Below are positions 1 to 7,184 of a stretch of 16,264 nucleotides of DNA, one piece after another. The stretch's first letter is position 1. The number at the start of each line of letters is the position of its first letter. The stretch lies in assembly GCA_900552875.1 (NCBI GenBank), contig USCS01000010.1:1-16264 (forward strand), read 5' to 3'. The notes beneath the pieces were generated by a model. The model was not told the origin of the DNA and searched no databases. It was given only the letters and a program-made list of their open reading frames with translations. The DNA is from an uncultured Collinsella sp. GTDB taxonomy: Bacteria; Actinomycetota; Coriobacteriia; Coriobacteriales; Coriobacteriaceae. Made by a program: the position numbers and the translations under genes.

Positions 1-54
1 AGCACGCGGCTGTTAACCGCGCTGTTGTAGGTTCGAGTCCTACCCGGGGAGCCA
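1..54 (+). tRNA. tRNA-Asn (GUU), 5' end cut off by window edge
   Basis: This is the 3' part of an asparagine tRNA: the end of the D stem, anticodon stem CGCGG/CCGCG with loop CTGTTAA (anticodon GTT at 12-14), T arm GTAGG-TTCGAGT-CCTAC, the 3' acceptor strand CCGGGGA, discriminator G and an encoded CCA at 52-54. All 54 visible bases are identical to the matching part of the complete tRNA at 88-162. The acceptor 5' strand lies outside the window. Confidence 0.95.
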
Positions 55-63
55 GAATTTCTC

Positions 64-83
64 AGCCCTTTCCGTTGGGCTTT
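64..83 (+). other. small hairpin between the two tRNA-Asn genes
   Basis: AGCCC (64-68) pairs with GGGCT (77-81) around an 8-nt loop and is followed by TTT. The stem is only 5 bp and the T-run is short. It could be a weak terminator or simply a spacer structure that helps processing of a tandem tRNA precursor. No promoter is visible in the 33-nt spacer, so the two tRNAs are probably co-transcribed. Confidence 0.3.
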
Positions 84-87
84 AAAT

Positions 88-162
88 TCCTCGGTAGCTC
101 AATGGTAGAGCACGCGGCTGTTAACCGCGCTGTTGTAGGTTCGAGTCCTACCCGGGGAGCCA
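88..162 (+). tRNA. tRNA-Asn (GUU)
   Basis: This is a complete cloverleaf of 75 nt including the encoded CCA. The acceptor stem TCCTCGG/CCGGGGA has one T-G wobble. The D arm is GCTC-AATGGTA-GAGC, the anticodon arm CGCGG-CTGTTAA-CCGCG with GTT at 120-122, and the T arm GTAGG-TTCGAGT-CCTAC; the discriminator is G. A GTT anticodon reads AAC and AAU, so it carries asparagine. It sits 33 nt after a second copy and just before an intrinsic terminator. Confidence 0.97.
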
Positions 163-168
163 GGTTGT

Positions 169-198
169 AAAACCCGTCGCTTATGTGGCGGGTTTTTT
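169..198 (+). terminator. intrinsic terminator of the tRNA-Asn pair
   Basis: AAAACCCGTCGC (169-180) pairs with GTGGCGGGTTTT (185-196) in a 12-bp stem with two wobble pairs and a TTAT loop. It runs into six consecutive T (193-198). It lies 7 nt after the CCA of the second tRNA, so it should end the tRNA transcript. Confidence 0.9.
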
Positions 199-294
199 CA
201 TGCCGCGATCGCCGTTCGCGAACGTTACCGTATCAACATTTCGTGTCGAGGATGTAATCCCGAGGCCCGCCACCTCAACACGGCGCGGTCGTTG

Positions 295-300
295 TAGAAT
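295..300 (+). promoter_or_regulatory. candidate -10 element upstream of the Asp23/fakA/recG run
   Basis: TAGAAT matches the bacterial -10 consensus at five of six positions, but no convincing -35 box lies 16-18 nt upstream. It is the best promoter candidate in the gap between the tRNA terminator (ends 198) and the first start codon (357), and would give a leader of about 50 nt. The same hexamer stands before acpP at 8252. The rest of the gap holds the 12-bp palindrome CGTTCGCGAACG at 213-224 and no supportable gene. Confidence 0.4.
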
Positions 301-356
301 ATTGCAATGATTGCTCCCACGACATGGTGCCGCGAGCACCAGATAAGGAGATTCTT

Positions 357-713
357 GTGTCTGAGACCATTAACGGCAGCCTGAGCGTCTCGAACGACGT
401 TATTGCCGATATTGCCGGTTATGCCGCGATGACGTGCTATGGCGTCGTCGGTATGGCTGAGCAGCTCCAGGGCGCCGAGAGCGTGCGCCTGTTTGCCGGT
501 CAGCGCCTCCGCAAGGGCGTGCTTGTCTCCGCCGACGAGAACGGCCTTACGGTCGATCTTCACGTCGTGCTCGAGAACGGCGTCAACATGAAGTCCGTCT
601 GCCACAATCTTTCGAGCTCCGTTGCCTTTACCCTGCAGGAGATCGCCCAGATCGATCCCGCCAGCCTTAAGATCGGCATCCACATCGACGCGCTCAAGAG
701 CCGTCTGAACTAG
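357..713 (+). CDS. Asp23/Gls24 family envelope-stress-type protein (YloU-like)
   Basis: The protein has 118 residues and matches the small Asp23/Gls24 (DUF322) family in full. The N-terminal part G-S-L-x-V-S-N-D-V-I-A-D-I-A-G is followed by C-Y-G-V-V-G-M, and the conserved VLENGVNM lies in the second half. The molecular role of the family is poorly known; members are linked to envelope or alkaline stress and some sit at the membrane. I chose the GTG at 357 because AAGGAG (345-350) lies 6 nt before it. The ATG at 324 would add 11 unconserved residues and has no good ribosome binding site. The gene ends 27 nt before fakA, matching the yloU-yloV pair of Firmicutes and suggesting co-transcription. 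There is no signal peptide or membrane segment. Confidence 0.9.
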   Translation: MSETINGSLSVSNDVIADIAGYAAMTCYGVVGMAEQLQGAESVRLFAGQRLRKGVLVSADENGLTVDLHVVLENGVNMKSVCHNLSSSVAFTLQEIAQIDPASLKIGIHIDALKSRLN

Positions 714-740
714 CATCCGAAAACGGAGATTCAAATACCC

Positions 741-2402
741 ATGATTGCAAAGACCATTCGCACCTGTTTTCCGATCGCTGCGGCTGCCGTTTCCGACAAG
801 GCCGAGGAGATCAACAAGCTCAACGTCTTCCCCGTACCCGACGGCGACACCGGCACCAACATGTCGCTCACGCTCGCCTCGGTGACCAAGGAGCTTTCCG
901 CCCTTCCCGCCGATGCCGACATGGAGGCCATCGCAGGCGCCATCACCCACGGCTCCCTTATGGGCGCCCGCGGTAACTCCGGCGTTATCACGTCGCAGAT
1001 TCTGCGCGGCGTGGCCGAGGGCCTTGTCTCTGCCGACGAGCCTATTACGTCCGCCAACATTGCCTTCGCCTTCCGTCGTGCCGTCAAGGTTGCCTTCCAG
1101 GCTGTCCGCAAGCCCATCGAGGGCACGATCCTCACGGTCCTGCGCGATGTCTCGACCAAGGCCGATGAGTGCGAAAAGAAGAAGTTCTCGGCCGAGGACG
1201 CGCTCGATGCCATCGTCGTCGAGGCCTACCAGTCCGTCGCTCGCACGCCCGACCTGCTGCCCGTTCTGAAGGAGAACGGCGTGGTCGACTCCGGCGCCTT
1301 CGGCTTTGCCATCTTCCTGGAGAACTTTGTTGCCGCCGCGCTTGGTCGCAGCACCGTTGTCGAGGATTTCTCCGCTACGTTTGACTCCGCCGGCTCTGCC
1401 CGCGATGCCGCTCTTGGCCGTGTTGAGATCGAGGCTAACGACGACTGGGAGGGCTCGGAGTTCCGCTACTGCAACGAGTTCCTCTTTAAGGCTGACGCCC
1501 CGTTTGACGAGGACGAGTGCCTTAAGTTCCTAGGCTCCATGGGCGACTGTGAGCTGCTCGTGGGCGCCTATCCCGACTACAAGATCCATGTGCACTCCAA
1601 CACCCCCAACCTGGTGCTCGAGCACATGCTGCAGCTCGGTCAGATCTATGAGGTCTTTATCCACAACATGGAGATGGAGGCCCACGACCGTACCGCCAAG
1701 ATCCACGAGGATCAGGAAAAGGCCGCCGAGCCCGCCAAGGCGCTGGGCTTTGTCGCCGTTGCCGCCGGTTCCGGCGAGGCCGACATCCTCAAGTCCCTTG
1801 GCGTCGACGTGGTCGTCTCCGGTGGCCAGACTATGAATCCCTCGACCGCCGACCTGCTGGGCGCGGTGGACCAGGTCAACGCGACCTCGGTCATCATCCT
1901 GCCCAATAACGGCAACATCCGCATGGCTGCCGAGGCTGCCGCTTCTGCCTGCACGGACAAGAAGGTTGCCGTCGTTCCCACCAAGACCGTTCCGCAGGCG
2001 TTCTCCGCGCTGTTCGCGGTCCTGCCCGATTCCGAGCTCGAGGACGCCGTCGCCGCCATGGTCGACGCCATCAGCGAGGTCCGCGATGGCGAGGTCACCC
2101 GCGCCGTGCGCGATTCCAGCGCCTCTGACGGCTCTCCGATTCACTCCGGTGACGTTATGGGTATCATCGCCGGCTCCATCGACGTGGTCGGCTCCGACGT
2201 GAAGCAGGTCACGCTCGACTGCATCAACCGCATGCAGGAGGAAGAGGAGGGTGACGCGCTGACGATTCTGGCCGGCGAGGAGCTGTCCGATGAGGCCTTC
2301 CAGGAGATCGTCGACGCCGTCGAGGAGGCTCAGCCCGATCTGGAGATCGACGCCCATCGTGGCGAGCAGCCGCTCTATCCCGTGATCTTCTCGATCGAGT
2401 AG
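741..2402 (+). CDS. fakA: FakA-like fatty acid kinase (DAK2/DhaL domain, YloV family)
   Basis: In known systems FakA phosphorylates a fatty acid held by a FakB protein, giving acyl-phosphate for phospholipid synthesis. The 553 residues fit the family length. The N-terminal DhaL-type kinase domain (about 1-200) shows NVFPVPDGDTGTNM (28-41), with the aspartates expected to bind Mg-ATP, and GARGNSGV (75-82). The middle domain has C244 and H283/H285 in KIHVHSNTP, positions that I recall as a zinc site in studied FakA proteins. The C-terminal part has SGGQTMNPST, ILPNNGNI and VPTKTVPQ, all typical of YloV proteins. No FakB (DegV-like) gene is in the window, so the partner must be encoded elsewhere. 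RecG starts 10 nt later. PlsX, the other producer of acyl-phosphate, lies 5 kb downstream. The main alternative name is generic DAK2-domain protein. Confidence 0.9.
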   Translation: MIAKTIRTCFPIAAAAVSDKAEEINKLNVFPVPDGDTGTNMSLTLASVTKELSALPADADMEAIAGAITHGSLMGARGNSGVITSQILRGVAEGLVSADEPITSANIAFAFRRAVKVAFQAVRKPIEGTILTVLRDVSTKADECEKKKFSAEDALDAIVVEAYQSVARTPDLLPVLKENGVVDSGAFGFAIFLENFVAAALGRSTVVEDFSATFDSAGSARDAALGRVEIEANDDWEGSEFRYCNEFLFKADAPFDEDECLKFLGSMGDCELLVGAYPDYKIHVHSNTPNLVLEHMLQLGQIYEVFIHNMEMEAHDRTAKIHEDQEKAAEPAKALGFVAVAAGSGEADILKSLGVDVVVSGGQTMNPSTADLLGAVDQVNATSVIILPNNGNIRMAAEAAASACTDKKVAVVPTKTVPQAFSALFAVLPDSELEDAVAAMVDAISEVRDGEVTRAVRDSSASDGSPIHSGDVMGIIAGSIDVVGSDVKQVTLDCINRMQEEEEGDALTILAGEELSDEAFQEIVDAVEEAQPDLEIDAHRGEQPLYPVIFSIE

Positions 2403-2412
2403 GCAACTGCCC

Positions 2413-4590
2413 ATGTCCGAGCTGTGCTCCGTGCCGCGCGTGTCGGAGCGCTTTGCCCAGAGCAATGCGCTCGACGAGGATATCGCGCGGCTCAAATATG
2501 TTTCGGGTAAACGTGAGGAGGCCCTTCGCCGTCTGGGAATTCAGACGGTGGGGGACCTCCTTCTCCATATCCCTCATCGATACCTCGACTTTACCCGTTC
2601 TTGGTCTATCGAGATGGCGCCCATCGGTACCGTGTGCACCATCATCGCCACGGTCGACCGTATCGTCCAAAAGCAGCCGCGCCCGCGTATGCAGGTGACC
2701 GAGGTCTCACTTGTTGACGAGACGGGCGTGCTGCAGGTAGCCTTTTTCCGCCAGCCCTGGATTGCCCAGCAGCTTAAGCAGGGCGACCGCCTGGCCGTGA
2801 TGGGCAAGGTCGAGTTTGCCTACGGTTTTAAGCAGATGGCCTCGCCTCACTTTGAAAAGCTCGAGGACGGGCGCGCCGCAGGCACCATTCTGCCGGTCCA
2901 TTACGTGAGCGATGGCGTGAGCCAGGCGTGGATGCGCCGCATCGTAAGCGGCGCGCTCGAGGTCGTCGGCAATCCGTTCGATCCGATTCCCGCGCCGTTG
3001 CGCGCAAAGCGGAAGCTCATGAGCAATGCCCGCGCGTTGCGTTCGATCCATTTTCCATCGAGTATGGCCGAGCGCGATATCGCGCGCGCACGGCTTGCCT
3101 ACGAGGAGTGCCTCTACCTGCAGCTGGCGTTGCGTCTGCGCAACGACGGCGGCCTGGTCGATGTGGTGCCCTATGCCCACACCGCGGGCGAGCACCTGGC
3201 CGCGCTCAAGCAAGCCCTACCGTTTTCGCTGAGCGACGAGCAGGAGGCCGCGTTCCAGGATATCCTGCGCGATATGTGCGATGACGGGCGCGTGATGAAC
3301 CGCCTGCTGTTGGGTGATGTCGGTACCGGTAAGACCGCCGTTGCCGCCTGCGCACTGGCTGTGGCTGCCGATAGCGGCACGCAGGCCTGCGTTATGGCGC
3401 CCACGGGCGTGCTGGCGCGCCAATATGCCGATAAGACCGGCCCTCTGCTCTCGCAGGCCGGCATGTCCTGGGCGCTTCTGACGGGTGCCACGCCGGCTGC
3501 AGAGCGCGAGCGCATCCATGCACAGCTGGAATCGGGCGAGCTTAACGTGCTCTTTGGCACCCACGCGGTGCTTTCGGATAACGTTGCGTTCAAGCATCTA
3601 TCGCTCGTGGTCATCGATGAGCAGCACCGCTTTGGTGTGGGCCAGCGCAACGCCCTGCGCGCGAAGGGCCCCGGTGCCGATCTGCTCGTTATGACGGCAA
3701 CGCCCATCCCGCGTACGCTGGCGCTTTCGGTCTACGGGGATCTGGATACGAGCATCATCCGCCACCGGCCTGTTCCGGGTGCCGGTGTGACCACACACGT
3801 GCTCACCGAGTCGAGCCGCGACCTCGCCTATGGCGCCATTCGCGAGGCGCATGAAAAGGGTCAGCAGGCCTACGTGATTTGTCCGCTCGTGGAGCCGAGC
3901 GATTCGGCCGATGAGCTGGAAGACGTGCCCGGTATTGCCCGCGACGACGAGGGCCGCGTGACGGTCCCCGTGCCGCTTCACGATACGGCGACCGAGCTCG
4001 ACCGACTGCGTCTGGCGTTGCCGGGGCTTGCCATCGAGCGCCTTCACGGCCGCATGCCAGCGGGGGAGAAGGATCGGGTCATCGATGCCTTCAAGCGTGG
4101 CGAGATCGACGTGCTCGTCTCGACTACGGTGGTCGAGGTGGGCGTCGACGTGCCTAACGCCACCGTTATGGTCATCGAGAACGGCGAGCGCTTTGGCTTG
4201 GCGGCTCTGCACCAGCTGCGCGGCCGCGTGGGCCGTGGCAGCGTGTCGGGCACCTGCCTGGTCATGACGCACTCCAAGGGCAACGGCGGCGCATCGGCGG
4301 CGCAAGATCGTCTGCAATCGCTCGAAAAGACCTCGGACGGCTTTACACTCGCCCAGATGGACCTGCGTCTGCGTCACGAGGGCGAAATCCTGGGGTACCG
4401 CCAGCACGGCGGCGTGACCCTGCGCTTTGTCGACCTGGATGCCGACGAGGAACTGATCGAGTGGGCCCATTTGGACGCGGTCGAGCTCTTGCGGTATGCT
4501 AGCACCCTTGACTCCGTGGCGACGCGCCCCTTGCGCGACGCGGTCGCCATGCGCTATCGACATATCTTTAAGGAGGTCAGCGGAGGATGA
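2413..4590 (+). CDS. recG: ATP-dependent DNA helicase RecG
   Basis: RecG remodels stalled replication forks and branch-migrates Holliday junctions and R-loops in the cytoplasm. The 725 residues are slightly above the usual length of about 690. The N-terminal part (about 1-230) contains the OB-fold wedge that grips branched DNA. The helicase core shows Walker A GDVGTGKT (301-308), the RecG-type DEQH box (402-405) followed by RFGVGQR, MTATPIPRTLALSVYGDLD, and in the second lobe STTVVEVGVDVPNA and HQLRGRVGRG. A charged insertion near residues 495-520 may account for the extra length. The ATG at 2413 is 10 nt after the fakA stop; no strong Shine-Dalgarno precedes it, so translation may depend on coupling. 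The end overlaps rsmD by 4 nt (ATGA). Confidence 0.96.
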   Translation: MSELCSVPRVSERFAQSNALDEDIARLKYVSGKREEALRRLGIQTVGDLLLHIPHRYLDFTRSWSIEMAPIGTVCTIIATVDRIVQKQPRPRMQVTEVSLVDETGVLQVAFFRQPWIAQQLKQGDRLAVMGKVEFAYGFKQMASPHFEKLEDGRAAGTILPVHYVSDGVSQAWMRRIVSGALEVVGNPFDPIPAPLRAKRKLMSNARALRSIHFPSSMAERDIARARLAYEECLYLQLALRLRNDGGLVDVVPYAHTAGEHLAALKQALPFSLSDEQEAAFQDILRDMCDDGRVMNRLLLGDVGTGKTAVAACALAVAADSGTQACVMAPTGVLARQYADKTGPLLSQAGMSWALLTGATPAAERERIHAQLESGELNVLFGTHAVLSDNVAFKHLSLVVIDEQHRFGVGQRNALRAKGPGADLLVMTATPIPRTLALSVYGDLDTSIIRHRPVPGAGVTTHVLTESSRDLAYGAIREAHEKGQQAYVICPLVEPSDSADELEDVPGIARDDEGRVTVPVPLHDTATELDRLRLALPGLAIERLHGRMPAGEKDRVIDAFKRGEIDVLVSTTVVEVGVDVPNATVMVIENGERFGLAALHQLRGRVGRGSVSGTCLVMTHSKGNGGASAAQDRLQSLEKTSDGFTLAQMDLRLRHEGEILGYRQHGGVTLRFVDLDADEELIEWAHLDAVELLRYASTLDSVATRPLRDAVAMRYRHIFKEVSGG

Positions 4591-5243
4591 GAATCATCGG
4601 CGGCGAATGGCGCGGTCGTAAGATCGAGGAGCCCCGTGGTCGCGATGTCACCCGCCCCACGACTGATCGCGTGCGCGAGGCGTGCGCATCTATGGTCATG
4701 TCGGCATTCGATTTCGATCTGGACGAGGTCCGTGTGCTGGACGCCTTTGGCGGCTCCGGTGCCTTAGGGTTAGAGATGCTCTCTCGTGGGGCCCGCTCGC
4801 TCACGACGTTTGAGATCGATCGCAACGCCGCGCGGCTCATTACCAAGAATATCGAGTCGCTCTGCCGTGACCGTGCGCGTTGGCGCGTGGTCACGGGCGA
4901 CATGCTGGCGATTGCCTCGCGCGGTCGTGTACCGGGCGGCCCCTTTGATCTGGTCCTGCTCGACCCGCCCTATGCTTTTGGTGCCGAGCCGGTCGAGGAA
5001 CTGCTGCAGAACCTGGCTCAGCAGGGTCTGCTTGCACCTGGCGCTTTTGCCCTGTTTGAGCATGCCGCCGCCGATGCGGGCGCGCATCCGGTAGGCTTTG
5101 AGACTGTACGTGAGAAGCGCTACGGCATTACCTCGGTCGACCTGCTTCGTTGGGTCGGCGATGACGACGGTGAGGGCGATAGTGCCGTCACCGATGCTGA
5201 TAACAACGATGCCACGACGTTTCAGGAGGACGCCCATGAATGA
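4587..5243 (+). CDS. rsmD: 16S rRNA (guanine966-N2)-methyltransferase RsmD
   Basis: RsmD transfers a methyl group from S-adenosylmethionine to G966 of 16S rRNA during small-subunit assembly. Family marks are TRPTTDRVRE (22-31), the SAM-binding motif DAFGGSGALG (52-61) and the catalytic DPPY (126-129) after LVLL. The fold ends near residue 190. The last 28 residues form an acidic, low-complexity tail (191-218) that many RsmD proteins lack; the DNA for it carries the coaD ribosome binding site. The start overlaps the recG stop as ATGA, with GGAGG directly upstream inside recG. The end overlaps coaD by 8 nt. The rsmD-coaD pairing is widely conserved. Confidence 0.95.
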   Translation: MRIIGGEWRGRKIEEPRGRDVTRPTTDRVREACASMVMSAFDFDLDEVRVLDAFGGSGALGLEMLSRGARSLTTFEIDRNAARLITKNIESLCRDRARWRVVTGDMLAIASRGRVPGGPFDLVLLDPPYAFGAEPVEELLQNLAQQGLLAPGAFALFEHAAADAGAHPVGFETVREKRYGITSVDLLRWVGDDDGEGDSAVTDADNNDATTFQEDAHE

Positions 5244-5733
5244 CACCATCAACCGCGTGATCGTCCCGGGCACCTTTGATCCCATCACGTTTGGCCATAT
5301 CGATGTGATCCGCCGCGCCCGACGCATCTTTCCCAGCGTGATCGTCGCTGTTGCCGAGTCGCAGGGTAAAAACGGTGTGGGCACCACGTTTATGCTCGAT
5401 GAGCGCGTGGCGCTGGCCCGCGAGGCGCTCGGTGATGTCGACGGCGTCGAGGTCCTGCCCTTTACCGGCCTCTTGGTCGACTTCGCTCGTGAGCAGGGGG
5501 CGGGGGCCGTGGTCAAGGGTCTGCGCGCCATGACCGACTTTGAGTATGAGCTGCAGCAGGCCGACCTTAACTATCGCCTGGATAGTGAGCTGGAGTCCAT
5601 CTTTGTCATGAGTGCGCCGCAGTACGGCTATATCTCGAGCTCGGTCGTTCGCCAGATCGCCTCGCTCGGCAGTGACGTATCGACGTTTGTCCCGTCCAAC
5701 GTGGTCGAAGCGCTCAAACATCGCTTTTCGTGA
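5236..5733 (+). CDS. coaD: phosphopantetheine adenylyltransferase CoaD
   Basis: CoaD joins 4'-phosphopantetheine and ATP to form dephospho-CoA, the penultimate step of CoA synthesis. The 165 residues fit the family. The nucleotidyltransferase signature reads GTFDPITFGH (12-21), with the TxGH motif at 18-21. KGLR (94-97) and ISSSVVR (133-139) are the other conserved blocks. The start at ATG 5236 is set by AGGAGG at 5224-5229, 6 nt upstream, and overlaps the rsmD stop by 8 nt. A longer reading from 5098 would add 46 residues that are only a frame-shadow of rsmD. Its product feeds the prosthetic group of AcpP, encoded 3 kb downstream. No terminator follows. Confidence 0.96.
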   Translation: MNDTINRVIVPGTFDPITFGHIDVIRRARRIFPSVIVAVAESQGKNGVGTTFMLDERVALAREALGDVDGVEVLPFTGLLVDFAREQGAGAVVKGLRAMTDFEYELQQADLNYRLDSELESIFVMSAPQYGYISSSVVRQIASLGSDVSTFVPSNVVEALKHRFS

Positions 5734-5757
5734 CGTTTCTTATTGCCAGGTGGCATG

Positions 5758-5766
5758 TGGTAAACT
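5758..5766 (+). promoter_or_regulatory. candidate extended -10 promoter for the SepIVA-like gene and yceD
   Basis: TGG-TAAACT reads as a TGn extended -10 (hexamer at 5761-5766). The best -35 at 18-nt spacing is TTCTTA (5737-5742), which is weak. An inverted repeat TGCCA-GG-TGGCA (5744-5755) fills the spacer and could bind a regulator. The element lies in the 68-nt gap between coaD and the next start, the first real gap after fakA. Confidence 0.5.
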
Positions 5767-5801
5767 AGCACGATGATATGTTACCTATGAAAGGAGACCG
5801 G

Positions 5802-6299
5802 ATGCCGGGCGAGAATTTTCCTGGCGATAGGATCGTCAGCTTGGTCGATGAGCTCGAAGGGCTGATCGAGGAAGCCAAGCCGCCTTTCGGCAAGAACGCT
5901 CAGTTCAAGGTCATCGACGCCGACGTGTTCTTCAACATCCTCGACGAGATCCGCATGAGCTATCCCGAGGAGTGGCAGAAGTCCCGCCGTATCCTTAAGG
6001 AGCGCGAGGAGCTTATGGCTTCCGCCGCCGCTCAGGCCGATTCCATCATCGCCGACGCTCAGCAGCAGGCCCTCACCATTGCCGGTGAGCAGGAGATCGT
6101 CCGCCTTGCGCAGCAGCAGGCCGACGACATCCGCGATCGTGCCCAGCAGTACGAGCGCGAGACGCGTTATGCTGCCGAGGACTACGCAGAGCAGGTCTTT
6201 ACGCACCTGGAGGAGAACCTCAAGAGCCTGACCGGCACCGTTACCCGTTGCCGTCAGCAGCTCAACGAGGGTGCCGCCCAGCAGAATGGTCAGTGGTAA
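5802..6299 (+). CDS. SepIVA/DivIVA-like coiled-coil protein
   Basis: This is a soluble 165-residue protein. An N-terminal segment (about 10-60) has D-V-F-F-N-I-L-D-E-I-R; it is followed by a long helical region rich in Ala, Gln and Glu (about 60-150), predicted coiled coil. There is no signal peptide or membrane segment. From memory, both ends resemble the mycobacterial septation protein SepIVA, which sits in the same neighbourhood near coaD and the YceD gene in actinobacteria; the coiled coil here is much shorter. A role in cell envelope growth or division is inference. Automated tools may label such proteins as ATP synthase subunit B or V-type ATPase subunit H, because of the Ala-rich helix. 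The start at ATG 5802 follows AAAGGAGA (5790-5797); the in-frame ATGs at 5778 and 5787 precede that site and are rejected. It overlaps yceD as TAATG. Confidence 0.75.
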   Translation: MPGENFPGDRIVSLVDELEGLIEEAKPPFGKNAQFKVIDADVFFNILDEIRMSYPEEWQKSRRILKEREELMASAAAQADSIIADAQQQALTIAGEQEIVRLAQQQADDIRDRAQQYERETRYAAEDYAEQVFTHLEENLKSLTGTVTRCRQQLNEGAAQQNGQW

Positions 6300-6853
6300 T
6301 GGCTGAGTTCCTGAGCGTTACCGTCGATCTTTCCGAGCAGCTCGAGTTTCCTGGAGATTCGTATCCGCTGACCGGTAAGGTCGATGTCGCCACCTACACG
6401 GTGGGCGAGAAGGAGTACCAGCTACAGGACGGCATCGACTACGACGTTGTCTTTACCAATGCCGGTACCGGTGTCTTGCTCACGGGCATGGTTCGCGCGC
6501 ACGCCACCGGCGAGTGCGACCGTTGCCTGGAGCCCGCCTCGTTTGATATCGCCGGCGAGATCGAGGAGTTCTACCTCTTTGAGGAACCCGAGGATCCCGA
6601 GGCCTACGAGGACGGCTACGAGCTCCTGGGTGAGGACCGTATCGTTGATCTGGGTGAGCCTATCAATGACGCGGTCGTTATGGACACGCCGTTTGTGGTG
6701 CTCTGCAAGCCCGATTGCCGTGGTCTGTGCCCCACATGCGGTTGCAATCTCAACGTCGAGCAATGCGATTGCGCCGCCCAGGCAGAGGCAGAATGGGCCG
6801 CTGCCACGGAAAATCCATTTGCAGCATTGAAGAATCTCAAGCTTGATGAGTAA
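6299..6853 (+). CDS. yceD: YceD family protein (DUF177), 23S rRNA accumulation-type
   Basis: YceD (DUF177) proteins are encoded next to rpmF in most bacteria and are linked to 23S rRNA accumulation and large-subunit assembly; the exact activity is not settled. The 184 residues show CDRC (73-76) and the C-terminal block with C136, C140, C144, C147, C149, C156 and C158, including GLCPTCG, a cysteine pattern typical of many members and probably metal-binding. The ATG at 6299 shares one base with the preceding stop (TAATG) and has no clear Shine-Dalgarno of its own, which suggests translational coupling. A reading from 6248 would add 17 residues overlapping the previous gene and is not supported. 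rpmF follows after 64 nt. Confidence 0.93.
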   Translation: MAEFLSVTVDLSEQLEFPGDSYPLTGKVDVATYTVGEKEYQLQDGIDYDVVFTNAGTGVLLTGMVRAHATGECDRCLEPASFDIAGEIEEFYLFEEPEDPEAYEDGYELLGEDRIVDLGEPINDAVVMDTPFVVLCKPDCRGLCPTCGCNLNVEQCDCAAQAEAEWAAATENPFAALKNLKLDE

Positions 6854-6858
6854 AACTG

Positions 6859-6867
6859 TGGTAGTAT
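6859..6867 (+). promoter_or_regulatory. candidate extended -10 promoter for rpmF
   Basis: TGG-TAGTAT is an extended -10 type element (hexamer 6862-6867), placed 5 nt after the yceD stop. It would start transcription near 6874 and give rpmF a leader of roughly 45 nt. No good -35 box is visible. The core resembles the TGG-TAAACT element at 5758. A separate promoter would let L32 be made at ribosomal-protein levels, above its upstream neighbours. Confidence 0.5.
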
Positions 6868-6917
6868 CGCTACTTGCGCGTAATCGCCACACTGGATAGT
6901 TCATAAGGAAGGTCACT

Positions 6918-7097
6918 ATGCCCGTACCTAAACAAAAGCAGGGTCGTATCCGCACTCACACCCGTCGTTCCGCCAACATGAAGATCTCGGCTGCGGCTCA
7001 GTCCACGTGCCCCCGTTGCGGTGCTGTCAAGCTCCCGCATCACGTGTGCCCCAGCTGCGGTTTCTACAAGGACCGCGAGGTTATCGTTACCGAGTAA
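6918..7097 (+). CDS. rpmF: 50S ribosomal protein L32
   Basis: L32 is a small basic protein of the large ribosomal subunit. The 59-residue protein begins MPVPKQKQGR. It has the basic stretch RIRTHTRRSAN and a zinc ribbon of two CxxC pairs, CPRC (31-34) and CPSC (44-47), so it is the zinc-binding form. The ATG at 6918 follows AAGGAAGG (6905-6912). The yceD-rpmF-plsX order is a classic conserved cluster. A -10 element stands only 3 nt after its stop codon and a terminator hairpin about 40 nt after it. Confidence 0.97.
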   Translation: MPVPKQKQGRIRTHTRRSANMKISAAAQSTCPRCGAVKLPHHVCPSCGFYKDREVIVTE

Positions 7098-7100
7098 CGG

Positions 7101-7106
7101 TATACT
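7101..7106 (+). promoter_or_regulatory. candidate -10 element for plsX
   Basis: TATACT is a good match to the -10 consensus (five of six). It begins 3 nt after the rpmF stop codon, so upstream promoter sequence would lie inside the end of rpmF. No strong -35 is seen. Transcription would start near 7113 and meet a small hairpin (GTTCC 7121-7125 with GGAAC 7130-7134) and then the terminator at 7138-7167 before reaching plsX. Confidence 0.5.
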
Positions 7107-7137
7107 CTGGATGCGATGCCGTTCCAAATGGAACCAC

Positions 7138-7167
7138 AATGGCCGGCTCAATGAGTCGGCCATTTTT
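7138..7167 (+). terminator. intrinsic terminator or attenuator in the rpmF-plsX gap
   Basis: AATGGCCGGCTC (7138-7149) pairs with GAGTCGGCCATT (7153-7164) around an AAT loop, a 12-bp stem with one G-T wobble. It is followed by a T-run ending at 7167. It ends 4 nt before the plsX ribosome binding site. It can terminate the rpmF transcript. Because a -10 element lies upstream of it, it also sits in the leader of any transcript from that promoter, which makes attenuation of plsX possible. Confidence 0.8.
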
Positions 7168-7184
7168 GTATAAGGAGCTTGTAT

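Noticed and set aside
213..224. CGTTCGCGAACG as an SOS (LexA) box
   Set aside because: The actinobacterial and Firmicutes LexA site has GAAC followed by GTTC. Here the halves are in the opposite order (GTTC-GC-GAAC), so it does not match, and the flanking genes are not SOS genes.
200..310. 36-codon open frame starting at the end of the tRNA terminator
   Set aside because: It has no ribosome binding site, its start lies directly after the terminator T-run, and the translation has no recognisable feature.
5098..5235. N-terminal extension of coaD
   Set aside because: These 46 codons only mirror rsmD in another frame. CoaD homology begins at MNDTINRVIVPGTFDP and AGGAGG stands 6 nt before ATG 5236.
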